DNA from: Serpentinimonas maccroryi
Lineage (GTDB): Bacteria > Pseudomonadota > Gammaproteobacteria > Burkholderiales > Burkholderiaceae_C
NCBI RefSeq assembly: GCF_000828915.1
Contig: NZ_AP014569.1
Location: 930,001-994,000 of the forward strand
DNA length: 64,000 nt
Direction: 5' to 3'
The translations under genes and the position numbers were made by a program. Below are positions 18,703 to 28,780 of this stretch, one piece after another (position 1 is the stretch's first letter; each line of letters begins with the position of its first letter). The notes beneath the pieces are model-generated. The model was not told the origin of the DNA, did no database searches, and was given only the letters and a program-made list of their open reading frames with translations.

Positions 18703-19360
18703 CCTGCTTGCACTCCCGCAGGTAGTTCACGAGCAATCTCGCCATGTCATCCTTGGTCAGCCTGCCTGCACGCTTGAGGGCGACCAGCAGATCCTGCACC
18801 GGGCCGGAGCGAACTTCGTCTCCGGCTAGGCGGGTTACCGTCTCGGCCCATTGATCGGCGGCAGTCGGCTCATACCGAACCCCATAAGAGCCCGCAAGCC
18901 AGCGCACATAGTTGCCCACATCGGTGGTGGGGAATGTCGTTGTGTCCCAAGGCTTCATTCTTAATGCCGTGAAGGCCCTGCGATTGCGATTGTTGACGTA
19001 TTGCACGGCGCTCTGGCCTAGGGCCAGCTTGCGGGAAACACGGCGGTCGCCTGTGTCCAGCACCAGCGTGCCCCTTGCGCCGGTGGTTACATGAGCCTTT
19101 AGCTTTAGCGCCACCTCACGCGCCAGCGTCTCGACATCCACGACTGGCGTTACCTCGTGCGTGGCTTCGTCCCGGCGGGCCTTGGCGTAAACGCCTGCGC
19201 CCAAGCGGAGCAATTCCCCGTCGCGCTGAAGCGTCTTGAGCGCTTCCGAAACCTGCGATGCGCTGCCCAGCCGCGCGAGTTCGGCGCGCAGTACAACGTG
19301 GCCGGAGCGGCGCCGAATGGACTGGCGCATCCGGTCTGCAAGCTTCATCGTAGAACCCAT
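18695..19360 (-). CDS. AbiEi-like / DUF6088 family antitoxin-type protein
   Basis: A 221-residue protein. The N-terminal 70 residues (MRQSIRRRSGHVVLRAELAR, then SQVSEALKTLQRDGELLRLGAGVYAKAR) form a winged-helix domain like that of AbiEi antitoxins and DUF6088 proteins. The rest resembles the AbiEi-type regulatory/antitoxin C-terminal region. It lies immediately upstream of, and overlaps, the broken Fic gene, as antitoxins precede toxins. It may have repressed its own promoter. ATG 19360 is used; ATG 19348 (MKLADRM) is an alternative and may fit the promoter spacing better. Its partner is dead, so it may be an orphan regulator. Confidence 0.7.
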   Translation of the reverse strand: MGSTMKLADRMRQSIRRRSGHVVLRAELARLGSASQVSEALKTLQRDGELLRLGAGVYAKARRDEATHEVTPVVDVETLAREVALKLKAHVTTGARGTLVLDTGDRRVSRKLALGQSAVQYVNNRNRRAFTALRMKPWDTTTFPTTDVGNYVRWLAGSYGVRYEPTAADQWAETVTRLAGDEVRSGPVQDLLVALKRAGRLTKDDMARLLVNYLRECKQGV

Positions 19361-19367
19361 CCGCCAA

Positions 19368-19396
19368 TTTTAACGCCTTTCGACTGTTTTTGTGAA
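19368..19396 (-). promoter_or_regulatory. promoter of the AbiEi-like gene
   Basis: On the - strand TTCACA (19396-19391) and TTAAAA (19373-19368) are separated by exactly 17 bp, a good sigma-70 match. The start point would fall about at 19360, on the first ATG, so the message may be leaderless or translation may start at ATG 19348. Confidence 0.5.
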
Positions 19397-19581
19397 AAAA
19401 ACAATGGTGTCAATGCGTTGGGTTTGCAGAACCTGCCGGTAGTCAGGCAATTCTTGCGGACTTGCCGCTAGAAATCCCTGCCGGCTGACCCGGAGTTCAC
19501 CCTCCGGCGCAGGCCCTCGGGGTAAGGGATGCGGCGAGCAGGAAGTGATGAGTTCGTGAGTGGTGGTATGGGGGCGAATGC

Positions 19582-19610
19582 GGGGAGCCCCCCTGAATGC
19601 TCCCCATTTT
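19582..19610 (+). terminator. terminator-like hairpin next to the att-like repeat
   Basis: GGGGAGC (19582-19588) pairs GCTCCCC (19599-19605) with a 10 nt loop, followed by ATTTT. No + strand gene immediately upstream is recognised; it probably belonged to a gene lost from the integrated element. Confidence 0.5.
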
Positions 19611-19611
19611 C

Positions 19612-19634
19612 GGTTCGAGTCCCATCATCCACCC
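19612..19634 (+). repeat. attR-like copy: tRNA-His 3' end fragment
   Basis: Matches tRNA-His 18081-18103 at 22 of 23 positions in direct orientation, without the rest of the tRNA. The sequence after it is A-rich and then forms a GC hairpin with TTT, as expected for the original downstream flank of a tRNA gene. Confidence 0.6.
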
Positions 19635-19800
19635 AAAATAAATCAAGCAGTTAGCCGGGTTTTCCGGGCTTTGTGCTTCTGGGCTGCGCTCGATGTGACG
19701 GCGGATGTAAGCGCGTTTTGCACGTCAGCGGTGCGGCTGCTCGAGCACACAAAACCCGGATCAAGGGCCGGGCTCTGGCGGTGGTGCAAGCGCTGGTGGC

Positions 19801-20085
19801 TCAGGCGCTGCCTCGCTCCAGCCGCACCACGGCACGGCAGCCTAGGGCTTGGGCATACCGCTGCACGGTGCGCATGGAGGGCTGGCGCTTGCCTGCCTCG
19901 AGCCTTGCGATTGCGCTCTGTGTGGTGCCCATGCGCTCGGCTACTTGGGCTTGCGTCAGGCCGGCGCGGGCGCGGGCGTGCAGCAGCTCGCGGGCCATGT
20001 CAAATTCGGCGGCTAGGGCGTCATATTCGGCTTGCACGGCGGGCTGCTCCAGCAGCTTGGCCTTGATTTGCTCAAGTGTGATCAT
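19801..20085 (-). CDS. HigA-type helix-turn-helix antitoxin
   Basis: A 94-residue protein with an XRE-type HTH at about residues 38-90. The motif GLTQAQVAERMGTTQSAIARLEAGKRQPS is a clean Cro/C1 helix-turn-helix. The N-terminal 35 residues (LEQIKAKLLEQPAVQAEYDAL) are typical of HigA antitoxins paired with Gp49-like toxins. It overlaps the upstream toxin gene by 4 nt (ATGA). Expected to neutralise the toxin and repress the operon. Confidence 0.88.
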   Translation of the reverse strand: MITLEQIKAKLLEQPAVQAEYDALAAEFDMARELLHARARAGLTQAQVAERMGTTQSAIARLEAGKRQPSMRTVQRYAQALGCRAVVRLERGSA

Positions 20086-20405
20086 GGCAGGGTCTCCAAT
20101 CGGTTCAGGGCGGTTTCAATGGCGCGGCGCGGTGTGGCTTGGGTTTTCTTGATGAACACGTGTAGCACCAGCAGGCGGCGCTGGTGAACGGCGGCGTACA
20201 CGGCGCGGGCTATGCCATCCCGGCCTTGTAGGCGCATCTCCCACAGCTTGCCTTGCAGGGGGCGTATGTGGGGCAGCCCTACACGCTGCGGCCCCAAGTC
20301 CTCGAGCAGTTCGGCAGTGCGCAGGAAGCGGGCTTGCATATCGGGCGGCAGCGCCAGCAGCTCGGGCTCGGCTTGCGGGTGCAGTGTCACAGTCCAATGA
20401 ATCAC
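20082..20405 (-). CDS. HigB/RelE-type toxin (Gp49-like)
   Basis: A 107-residue protein starting at GTG 20405. The core AELLEDLGPQRVGLPHIRPLQG, then LWEMRLQGRDGIARAVYAA and LVLHVFIKKTQATPRRAIETAL, is the signature of the phage Gp49-like RelE superfamily. Members cleave mRNA on the ribosome. The toxin precedes the antitoxin, the HigBA order. An inverted repeat overlaps its start codon (20401-20424) and is a plausible operator. Confidence 0.87.
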   Translation of the reverse strand: MIHWTVTLHPQAEPELLALPPDMQARFLRTAELLEDLGPQRVGLPHIRPLQGKLWEMRLQGRDGIARAVYAAVHQRRLLVLHVFIKKTQATPRRAIETALNRLETLP

Positions 20406-20424
20406 AGTATAGCCTTTTTGTGAT
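20401..20424 (-). promoter_or_regulatory. inverted repeat at the toxin start, candidate HigA operator
   Basis: ATCACA at 20401-20406 and TGTGAT at 20419-20424 are perfect inverted half-sites 12 bp apart. The repeat covers the GTG start and a - strand TATACT at 20411-20406. Because that TATACT overlaps the start codon, the real -10 may lie further upstream. Confidence 0.45.
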
Positions 20425-20426
20425 GT

Positions 20427-20555
20427 TTAAGCCACCACGCTCAGCTTGAGCGGCTGCGCTGGCGCAAAGCGCACTCCGGCTTGTTCGAGCATCCATGCCT
20501 CGATGCGCTCGTGATGGATGCGCAGCCCTTGCAGGTGCGGTGCTCGATGTTGTGC
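20427..20555 (-). other. open C-terminal-like fragment upstream of the toxin-antitoxin pair
   Basis: A 42-codon open stretch on the - strand ends at TAA 20427-20429. It reads ...HLQGLRIHHERIEAWMLEQ then AGVRFAPAQPLKLSVVA. It has protein-like composition but no start codon before an in-frame TGA at 20556-20558. I do not recognise the family; it could be the tail of a degraded gene. Confidence 0.25.
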
Positions 20556-20570
20556 TCATCCATTTAATGC

Positions 20571-20601
20571 CTAGCGCCTTGCGCTAGCGCTTTCAAAGCG
20601 C
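20571..20601. terminator. two adjoining perfect palindromes after hsdR
   Basis: CTAGCGC-CTT-GCGCTAG (20571-20587) and GCGCTTT-C-AAAGCGC (20587-20601) lie just past the hsdR stop. Both are perfect 7 bp stems. They could end the RM transcript, though no long T run follows. Confidence 0.45.
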
Positions 20602-20611
20602 CGAGCCCCAC

Positions 20612-23600
20612 TCAAGGATTCGCCCACCCGGCTGATAATGCCTCGGCCTGTTTCAGCACGGTCTCCGTCGCTTCCTCCTGCCTATCCGGCGGGTACTTGT
20701 AGCGTTTGAGCAACGTCTTCACCATCACCAGCAGGCGCGCTCGCACGGTCTCGCGCACCGACCAGTCCACGGTCACTGATGCCCGCAGCTTCTGCGTCAG
20801 TTCGACCGCAATCGCCTTCAGTGTCTCGTCGCCTAGGTCGCGGACAGCGGCCTCGTTGGTTGCCAGCGCATCGTAGAACGCCATCTCGTCGCCGTTGAGC
20901 CCCAACTGCTCCCCGCGCTGCGCAGCGGTGTGGAACTTCCTAGCCATCTCGATGAGTTCTTCGATGACCTGCGCGGTTTCGATGGCCCGGTTGCGGTAGC
21001 GCTGTAGGCTTTGCTGAAGCATCTCGGAGAACTTGGCCTGCTGCACAACGTTGGTCTTGAAACGCGAGCGAATGTCGTCCTTCAGCAGCCGCTGCAGCAG
21101 TTCGACCGCGAGGTTGCGCTCTTTCATGTGGCGCACGTCTTCTAGGAACTCCTCGGACAGAATGCCAATGTCTGGTCGATTCAAGCCGGCGGCTTTGAAG
21201 ATGTCCACGACTTCGGCGCTGACCACGGCTTTGCTGATGATTTGCCGGAGCGCATGCTCCTTCTGCTCGTCGTTAAGCTTCTTGCCCGAGGTGCCGAACT
21301 TGGTCAGCGCGGCCTTTACGGCCTGCAGGAAGGCGAGCTCGTCCCGGTGTGCCAGCGCCTCGTCTAGGGTGCAGCAGAGGGCGAAAGCCTTGCTGGCGGC
21401 CAGCACAGTGTCGGCAAAGCGCTTCTTGCCATCTTCCGAGCCCAGCACATGGTTCGCCACGCCGGGAAGCAGCTGCCAAGCCTTCGTGCGAAAGTCGGTG
21501 TAGTCAAAGCCGTGTAGCATGCCGTGCAGCACGTCCATCTTTTCCAGCAGCACGGTTAGGGCGTCCTCGGCGGCGATGGTCGGCTTGCCTTTGCCCTTGG
21601 CCTGCGTGTAGTCCTTCAGCGCCGCCTTCAGCTCGTTGGCGATGCCGATGTAGTCCACCACCAAGCCGCCGGGCTTGTCCTTAAACACACGATTCACCCG
21701 CGCAATCGCCTGCATCAAGTTATGGCCCTTCATGGGCTTGTCCACGTACATCGTGTGCATGCATGGGGCGTCGAAACCCGTGAGCCACATGTCGCGGACG
21801 ATGACCAGCTTGAAGGGGTCAGTCGGATCCTTGTACCTGCGCTCTAGGCGCTTCTTGATGTCCTTGCTGTAGATGTGCGGTTTGAGCAGATTCTTATCCG
21901 AGGCCGAGCCGGTCATGATCACCTTGATGGCACCCTTCTCGGGGTCGGGGTCGTGCCAACTCGGGCGCAGAGCCACGATGGCGTCGTACAGGTGCACGCA
22001 GATTTCGCGGCTCATGGCCACCACCATGGCCTTGCCGTCTAGGCTGGCCAAGCGGTTCTCGAAGTGCTCGACTAGGTCAACCGCCACTTTCTGGATGCGC
22101 GGCGGCGCGCCCACCAGTTTTTCCAGCGCAGCCCAGCGGCGCAGCTGCGCTGCCTTGGCGGTGTCGTCTTCTTCGTCTTCGGTCAGCTCCTCCACCTCGT
22201 CGTCGAGCAGCAGAGCATCAGCCTCTTTCAGCTCCAGACGGGCCAGCCGGCTCTCGTAATAGATGGGCACCGTGGCGCCATCCTTGACCGCCTGCTCAAC
22301 GTCGTAGATATGCACGTAGTCGCCGAACACGGCCCGCGTGTCGCGGTCCTCTAGCGACACCGGCGTGCCGGTGAAGGCCACGAAGGTGGCGTTGGGCAGG
22401 CCATCGCGCAGGTGCTGGGCATAGCCATAGCGCAGGTTGCGCAGCACGCCGTATTTGGCGGTGGGTTCGGCCACCTGTAGCGCCATAGGCTCGTTGGCCG
22501 CGTCGTTGGTCGTTAGGGTCTTGCGGGCGTCCTTGATCTGCTTTTGCAGCTTGGGCATGCTGGCCTGGAAGCCGTACTGGCTGCGGTGGGCCTCGTCGCA
22601 GATGACGACGATGTTGTTCCGGTCGGAGAGGACGGGGAAGCTGTCCTCGTCCTCGCCCGGCGTGAACTTTTGGATGGTCGTAAAAACAATACCGCCCGAG
22701 GGCCGATTGGCCAGCAGATCACGCAGCTTGGGCCGTGTGTCGGCCTGCACCGGGGTCTCGCGCAGCAGCGCGGCCGCGCCGGCGAACACGCCAAACAGCT
22801 GGTTGTCTAGGTCGTTGCGGTCGGTCACCACCACTAGGGTCGGGTTGCCCATCTGGGGGTGTTGCATCAGCTTGCCTCCTAGGCAAGTCATCTCGATGCT
22901 CTTGCCCGCGCCTTGGGTGTGCCACACCACGCCGCCCTTGCCGCGGCGTGAAGCAAGGGCCTTCGGATTGGACGCCTCGAGCACGCTCTCGACCACCGCC
23001 CGCACCGCATGGAACTGGTGGTAGCCCGCCACCTTCTTGAGCAGTTTGCCCTCGTCTTCAAAGAGGATGAAGTGCCGCAGGTAGTCCAGCAGCAGGTCGC
23101 GCTGGAACAGGCCGCGCACCAGCGTTTCCAGCTCCTTCATGGCGCCCAGCGGATCCACGGTCACCCCGTCGATGGTGCGCCAAGCCATGAATCGCTCTTG
23201 GTCGGCCGTGAGTGACCCTACGCGCGCCTCGATGCCGTCGCTGATGACCAGCAGGGCGTTGCTCAGGAACAGGTCTGGAATATCTTCCTTGTAGGCCTGC
23301 AGTTGGTTGAAGGCGGCCCAGAGGTCGGCGTTCTCATCGCCTGGGTTCTTGAGCTCGACCACCACCACGGGCAGACCGTTCAAAAACAGTACGACGTCCG
23401 GCCGTCGGGTCAGCTTCGGCCCTTGGATGCTGAACTGGTTAAGCGCGAGCCAGTCGTTGCCAGCGGTGTCGGTCCAGTCGACCAGCTTCACCCGGTCGCC
23501 GCGGGTCTCGCCGTCCTTCTGGTACTGGACAGGCACCCCCTCCACCAGCCAACGGTGCATCTGCCGGTTGGCCTGCACCTGGCCGGGGATATTGGGGTTC

Positions 23601-23842
23601 AGCACCATGCGGCAGGCCTCGTCCTGCGCGCCGGCCGGGATGTGCGGATTCAGTCGACGGATGGCATCGCGCAAACGGTGCTTGAGGGCCACATTGCGGT
23701 AGGTATCGCGCTCGGTGCCCGGCTTCTTGGAATCGGGCGGCGAAACGTCCGGCCCATGGCCGATCTTCCAGCCCAGCGCCGCCAGCCATTCGAGCGTGGC
23801 TTGTTCGAGGTGGTCTTCGGTGATGCTTCCCATGCGCTGCAA
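20612..23842 (-). CDS. hsdR: type I restriction endonuclease subunit R
   Basis: A 1076-residue motor and nuclease subunit of a type I RM enzyme, which translocates and cleaves unmodified DNA. The N-terminal PD-(D/E)XK nuclease is read as D149 in [10 protein letters not shown] and E163/K165 in VVVELKNP. The SF2 helicase follows, with Walker A HTQGAGKS (about 308-315), DEAH box [10 protein letters not shown] (416-419) and FVAFTGTPV, then motif [13 protein letters not shown]. The C-terminal helical part is complete. The first ATG is 23842; ATG 23833 ([11 protein letters not shown]) is equally likely. Only 1 nt separates it from the SIR2 gene stop. No inactivating change is seen. Confidence 0.95.
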   Translation of the reverse strand: MQRMGSITEDHLEQATLEWLAALGWKIGHGPDVSPPDSKKPGTERDTYRNVALKHRLRDAIRRLNPHIPAGAQDEACRMVLNPNIPGQVQANRQMHRWLVEGVPVQYQKDGETRGDRVKLVDWTDTAGNDWLALNQFSIQGPKLTRRPDVVLFLNGLPVVVVELKNPGDENADLWAAFNQLQAYKEDIPDLFLSNALLVISDGIEARVGSLTADQERFMAWRTIDGVTVDPLGAMKELETLVRGLFQRDLLLDYLRHFILFEDEGKLLKKVAGYHQFHAVRAVVESVLEASNPKALASRRGKGGVVWHTQGAGKSIEMTCLGGKLMQHPQMGNPTLVVVTDRNDLDNQLFGVFAGAAALLRETPVQADTRPKLRDLLANRPSGGIVFTTIQKFTPGEDEDSFPVLSDRNNIVVICDEAHRSQYGFQASMPKLQKQIKDARKTLTTNDAANEPMALQVAEPTAKYGVLRNLRYGYAQHLRDGLPNATFVAFTGTPVSLEDRDTRAVFGDYVHIYDVEQAVKDGATVPIYYESRLARLELKEADALLLDDEVEELTEDEEDDTAKAAQLRRWAALEKLVGAPPRIQKVAVDLVEHFENRLASLDGKAMVVAMSREICVHLYDAIVALRPSWHDPDPEKGAIKVIMTGSASDKNLLKPHIYSKDIKKRLERRYKDPTDPFKLVIVRDMWLTGFDAPCMHTMYVDKPMKGHNLMQAIARVNRVFKDKPGGLVVDYIGIANELKAALKDYTQAKGKGKPTIAAEDALTVLLEKMDVLHGMLHGFDYTDFRTKAWQLLPGVANHVLGSEDGKKRFADTVLAASKAFALCCTLDEALAHRDELAFLQAVKAALTKFGTSGKKLNDEQKEHALRQIISKAVVSAEVVDIFKAAGLNRPDIGILSEEFLEDVRHMKERNLAVELLQRLLKDDIRSRFKTNVVQQAKFSEMLQQSLQRYRNRAIETAQVIEELIEMARKFHTAAQRGEQLGLNGDEMAFYDALATNEAAVRDLGDETLKAIAVELTQKLRASVTVDWSVRETVRARLLVMVKTLLKRYKYPPDRQEEATETVLKQAEALSAGWANP

Positions 23843-23843
23843 C

Positions 23844-25601
23844 CTACCACCAACGGTTACTCAACTGAGCGGCCCATGCCTCGAACGCAGCGATAGCCTG
23901 TTCCACTTCTGTCGCACTGTTCCCGAAAAGTCCAGAGCTCACATAGGGAGACCGCTCATGCTCGGCCGCAAGACTTGACCTCCATCCTTGCAAGACGCGT
24001 TCGCGGCCCTGACGTCGGTACCCGTAACGTCCTAGTGGATGGTGCTCGGTGTTGAACTCAGGTGGGCACAGCCTGTGATGCGCAATCGCGAGAACAATTT
24101 CTACCCAGTCGAACCGGAGGTCGTAGTCATGCCGCGAGTCGAACTCGTCTCCGAATCCACTCCAGAAGTGCTCGGCGAGCCAGTCACTCAAGGGAACAGG
24201 GCGACGGTCCTGGCCTTCCAAGAGTTGTCCCCAAGACTGCGGGTTGTCGCGCAAAAGGCAAAATGGAGGAACGACGTCGACCGCGATGACTGGCTGTCGA
24301 TTGGCAAACTCAAGCTCGTTCTTTAATAGCGGTGCAACCACGTCGCAACGACCTCGGACTGATGCGCCCAGAAGCGCGGCGTACGTCAAGTGCGTGACGG
24401 GATAGCCTTGGTAAGCGAGCCACAGCGTCACGCCTTGGTTGTTCCGAGTGCCGTACAGACGGCGCTGTGCCGAAGCCAGCTGCTGGACTGCCCCACGGTC
24501 ACCCCAACGGCCGACCTGAAAGGCTATGGCGCAAAGCGTTCGACAAATGCCCTCGTACAGCCGAACACGCGCGGTCACTGTTTCGGTGTTCACGGCTTCC
24601 GACGTGTTGAAGAGCCGCTCTTGCTGAAGCTCTTTGCAGACTCTGCGGCTTTCGTCGCCAATTAGGTCCGCTAGCTGAATCCGTGAGGTGTCGGGACTGG
24701 CAAGGTATCGCTTGCAGGCAGCAACTGCAGCCTTGACCGACAGTGGGTGGGGTTGGGAGAACTGTTCGATTGCCCTGACGCGTTGTTCAACGTTCTCGAA
24801 GAACGAATCAGCATCTGAGATTGCAACGTGCTGACCGCCTCGTAGGGCGAGCAGTGCTGCAACCCGCTCTCCAAGCTGCCCTCGCGCAGCGAAAAAGGTC
24901 GAGAACCGCCTGCTGGGTGCACGTTCAATCGCGCGCCGTAGTGCTTCATCCCATTCTGCGGACCAGCCGCAGGCGACCAGCCCGTACTCATCAAAGACTT
25001 GGTCGAGTAGCTTGTCGACCTGAGGGGCGTAGCTGGCCAACTCTTCTGGCGTATTGAGGATGCGTGTGTCGAGGTAGTCGCCATGAAGCTTGATAACGCA
25101 ACACTTCATGTGAGCCAGCGGTACAGCGCCTTCGACTTGGTCCGGTGTGCTGATGACGGTAGGCGCGACTCCAACTTCTTCGAGCGCCCGCTCCATCAGG
25201 CGGTCAAAGTTCGTGGTGAGGACTACTCGGATGTGACCACTCGAGACCAGCCGTGCAATCGCTTGATGCGCCTTGGTGGGTGACTTCGCCCCATCCCGGC
25301 GCTCTTCCTCGGAGGGCTCAAAGTAGGCCCTGAGAATCTGTGCGCGCTCTGCGGGCGTCTTCGCTAGCGCATCCAGTAGGCGCGAGTAGCCCGGCTTCTC
25401 GCCATACTTGGTACGGAACCAGGCGGCTGGGTCTGGCTCGCAGTCAGCTTCTTGCGCAGCAGCCAACTTTCTTACAAGGTCGAGCACAACCTCCCAACCA
25501 GTCGGAATGCGGGCTGCTCTAGAGACGCCGGAGCCGAGCAACAGTGCGTAGACGCCAGGGCTCGACTGGATGGCGAATGCCAACGAAAGTTCAGGTGTCA
25601 C
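23844..25601 (-). CDS. SIR2-like domain protein embedded in the type I RM operon
   Basis: A 585-residue protein. Residues about 15-230 resemble the SIR2 family of bacterial defence NADases: [19 protein letters not shown] (21-39), [13 protein letters not shown] (128-140), KLHGDYLD (171-178) and [11 protein letters not shown] (211-221). N131 and H173 occupy the places of the catalytic Asn and His. Residues 250-585 have no motif I recognise; this part may sense infection or bind the RM complex. The gene starts inside the hsdS stop (4 nt ATGA overlap) and ends 1 nt before hsdR. It looks less GC-rich than the chromosomal genes, consistent with transfer. NAD+ hydrolysis is inferred from family motifs, not shown. 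Confidence 0.8.
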   Translation of the reverse strand: MTPELSLAFAIQSSPGVYALLLGSGVSRAARIPTGWEVVLDLVRKLAAAQEADCEPDPAAWFRTKYGEKPGYSRLLDALAKTPAERAQILRAYFEPSEEERRDGAKSPTKAHQAIARLVSSGHIRVVLTTNFDRLMERALEEVGVAPTVISTPDQVEGAVPLAHMKCCVIKLHGDYLDTRILNTPEELASYAPQVDKLLDQVFDEYGLVACGWSAEWDEALRRAIERAPSRRFSTFFAARGQLGERVAALLALRGGQHVAISDADSFFENVEQRVRAIEQFSQPHPLSVKAAVAACKRYLASPDTSRIQLADLIGDESRRVCKELQQERLFNTSEAVNTETVTARVRLYEGICRTLCAIAFQVGRWGDRGAVQQLASAQRRLYGTRNNQGVTLWLAYQGYPVTHLTYAALLGASVRGRCDVVAPLLKNELEFANRQPVIAVDVVPPFCLLRDNPQSWGQLLEGQDRRPVPLSDWLAEHFWSGFGDEFDSRHDYDLRFDWVEIVLAIAHHRLCPPEFNTEHHPLGRYGYRRQGRERVLQGWRSSLAAEHERSPYVSSGLFGNSATEVEQAIAAFEAWAAQLSNRWW

Positions 25602-26897
25602 GCCAGCACCTCGTCGCCCTGAACTTGGAGTTCCTGCAACTGCAGCTTCCCGGAGATGAGTCGGGGCAACAACGTGTCCCGAAGCTCTGCTAGCGCCCGC
25701 GCTTGTCTCTCGTTCGCGGTCAAGCGGTTGAACACCGCTGTTGCGAAGTCATGAAACCTGTCGACGACCTCTGGGGACGGCGAGAGGGCCGGGATCGGTC
25801 GGAACGCCTTCTTGCTGATTTCCATGAACGTCGAACCGTTCGCGCGGCCCTTGATGGCGTCCATGTTGAGTTGGCACCAGAAGTACAGGTACGCAGGCGG
25901 CAGCCGGCCGCCGGGAGGCATCGCGATGTAGCCTTGGTTGATGGCGACTGGAATCTGCGAAAGACTGAGGTAGCCAATCGGCGCGCGCGATGACATGAGC
26001 AGGGTACCGACTGGCAGCAGCCCCGAGGAAATCTTGGCCAATCCGGCGTCGCTCACTTTTCGCTCGGTATCCAGCAACACGGGTGCCGTCGCACCGGAGA
26101 GGTCCTTCGGCGAGGTCCAGTGGTGGGCAGCGGGCTCCCAGAGGGCATCGTTTTTTGTATCCGGTGTTGAGCCGCCGACGGCCTCGACCAAGTCGCCGAT
26201 GGGTTGAGCAGTCCACCCTTTCGGCACAGGTCCGAGCTCCGAATCCTCGAACTGCGCAGGAAACAGCGCCGCCGTTGCTGCATCCATGCCATCGGGCTCG
26301 CGGCCATCGGCCTTGGCCAGCACCGGGTCGAAGTTGATGAACCAGCTCTTGAACAGGACTTGTGCGATGGAGTCGAGAGTGGAGTTGGTTTGGCGGAGGA
26401 GGTCGATGCGGCGGTCTAGCGCCTTCAAGATTGACGCCACCTCTCGCTGCAGTTGGACAGGCGGAAGATGCAGCCGGACTTTGCGTAGCTCGCTTTGCTT
26501 GATGCCGACTACCGTCGTACCACTTGAGCGACCCTTGAGTTGCTCTTGAAAAGCTTCGGCCTGCAGCATGTAAAGGAGGTAATCGTTGTCGAGCAGGTGC
26601 GGTTTACCTCGCAACGTCACGATGCGCTGTGCCAAGGCCACAGGCAAACTTAAAATTTGGCCAACCTCGCCCAACGGTGCCTCTGTCGTCATGACAACGT
26701 CCCCAATCCTTGGGAGGCCACGTGTCATCCAAGAGTCGAAGTCTTCTGGCGCGATGAACTCAGTGGGTGTTTCGATGCGTCCGCCTTTGACGACCTTCGC
26801 CGTTATCAGTGGGATGCCGCTATCAGTCTTCCGGGGCGTCTTTCCTCGGTAGTCGATGAGCGCCTCTAGGCATTCCTCAAGCGGCAGGACTTGCAGC

Positions 26898-26908
<11 letters not shown>
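25598..26908 (-). CDS. hsdS: type I restriction-modification specificity subunit S
   Basis: A 436-residue target-recognition subunit. Two target recognition domains (about 1-150 and 215-390) alternate with conserved helical regions, for example [30 protein letters not shown] near 168 and [25 protein letters not shown] near 395. TRD1 opens with [21 protein letters not shown] and TRD2 with [20 protein letters not shown]. The recognised DNA sequence cannot be deduced. Its start overlaps the end of hsdM by 11 nt and its stop overlaps the SIR2 gene by 4 nt. Confidence 0.95.
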
Positions 26909-28466
<1,558 letters not shown>

Positions 28467-28780
28467 CGCTCTCCCACTCTGTTGCCTGTGCCATCAAGGC
28501 CGGGCTATCTTGCTTTTGCCCACCGCGGCGGCCGGTGACGGTGTATGCCCATGTGCGCGGCAGTGCACTAGCGATTTTCGTAGCATAACTGATTGGTGCC
28601 GAATCACCGTCTACCCAAGCCGCGTTCATCGGTCGGCGGCAATCCCCCCAAGGGTGCCACCCTAGGCGCGAAACACCCGCGTTGCCTCCGAAAAAAATAG
28701 AACGGCGGCCTTGAGCAACACAACGCCACGCCTGAGATCGTGGCGCCAATTGTGTCATTTTCTCAAGCGATAATGGCTGC
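28467..28780. other. divergent intergenic region between hsdM and sulP (314 bp)
   Basis: No coding sequence is supported. It must hold the promoters of the RM operon (- strand) and of the SulP gene (+ strand). Near the SulP start GATAAT occurs at 28769-28774 without a good -35. A perfect 7 bp inverted repeat lies at 28724-28745. A Shine-Dalgarno for hsdM lies just above 28466. Confidence 0.6.
28724..28745. promoter_or_regulatory. inverted repeat upstream of the SulP gene
   Basis: CGCCACG (28724-28730) and CGTGGCG (28739-28745) are perfect inverted half-sites with 8 bp between them, about 35 bp before the SulP start. It could be an operator or a leader hairpin. Confidence 0.35.

Larger units (their letters stand above)
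19361..19800. other. gene-free stretch of 440 bp holding a promoter, a terminator and an att-like repeat
   Basis: No convincing coding sequence is visible. It contains the promoter of the AbiEi-like gene (19368-19396), a + strand terminator-like hairpin (19582-19610), the tRNA-His 3' fragment (19612-19634), and an imperfect GC-rich hairpin followed by TTT at about 19651-19675. That last hairpin may be the original terminator of tRNA-His before insertion. Confidence 0.6.

Noticed and set aside
19560-20066. Open frame of 168 codons on the + strand over the att-like repeat and HigA gene
   Set aside because: It runs through a terminator hairpin, a tRNA fragment and the antisense of a clear antitoxin gene; no motif.
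20116-20559. 147-codon frame on the - strand over the toxin gene
   Set aside because: Out of frame with the recognised toxin, Ala/Arg/Pro-rich, no Shine-Dalgarno.
28467-28780. A third copy of the tRNA-His 3' end as distal boundary of a larger island
   Set aside because: Read through base by base; no match to GGTTCGAGTCCC is present, so the far end of the RM region cannot be defined by this repeat.
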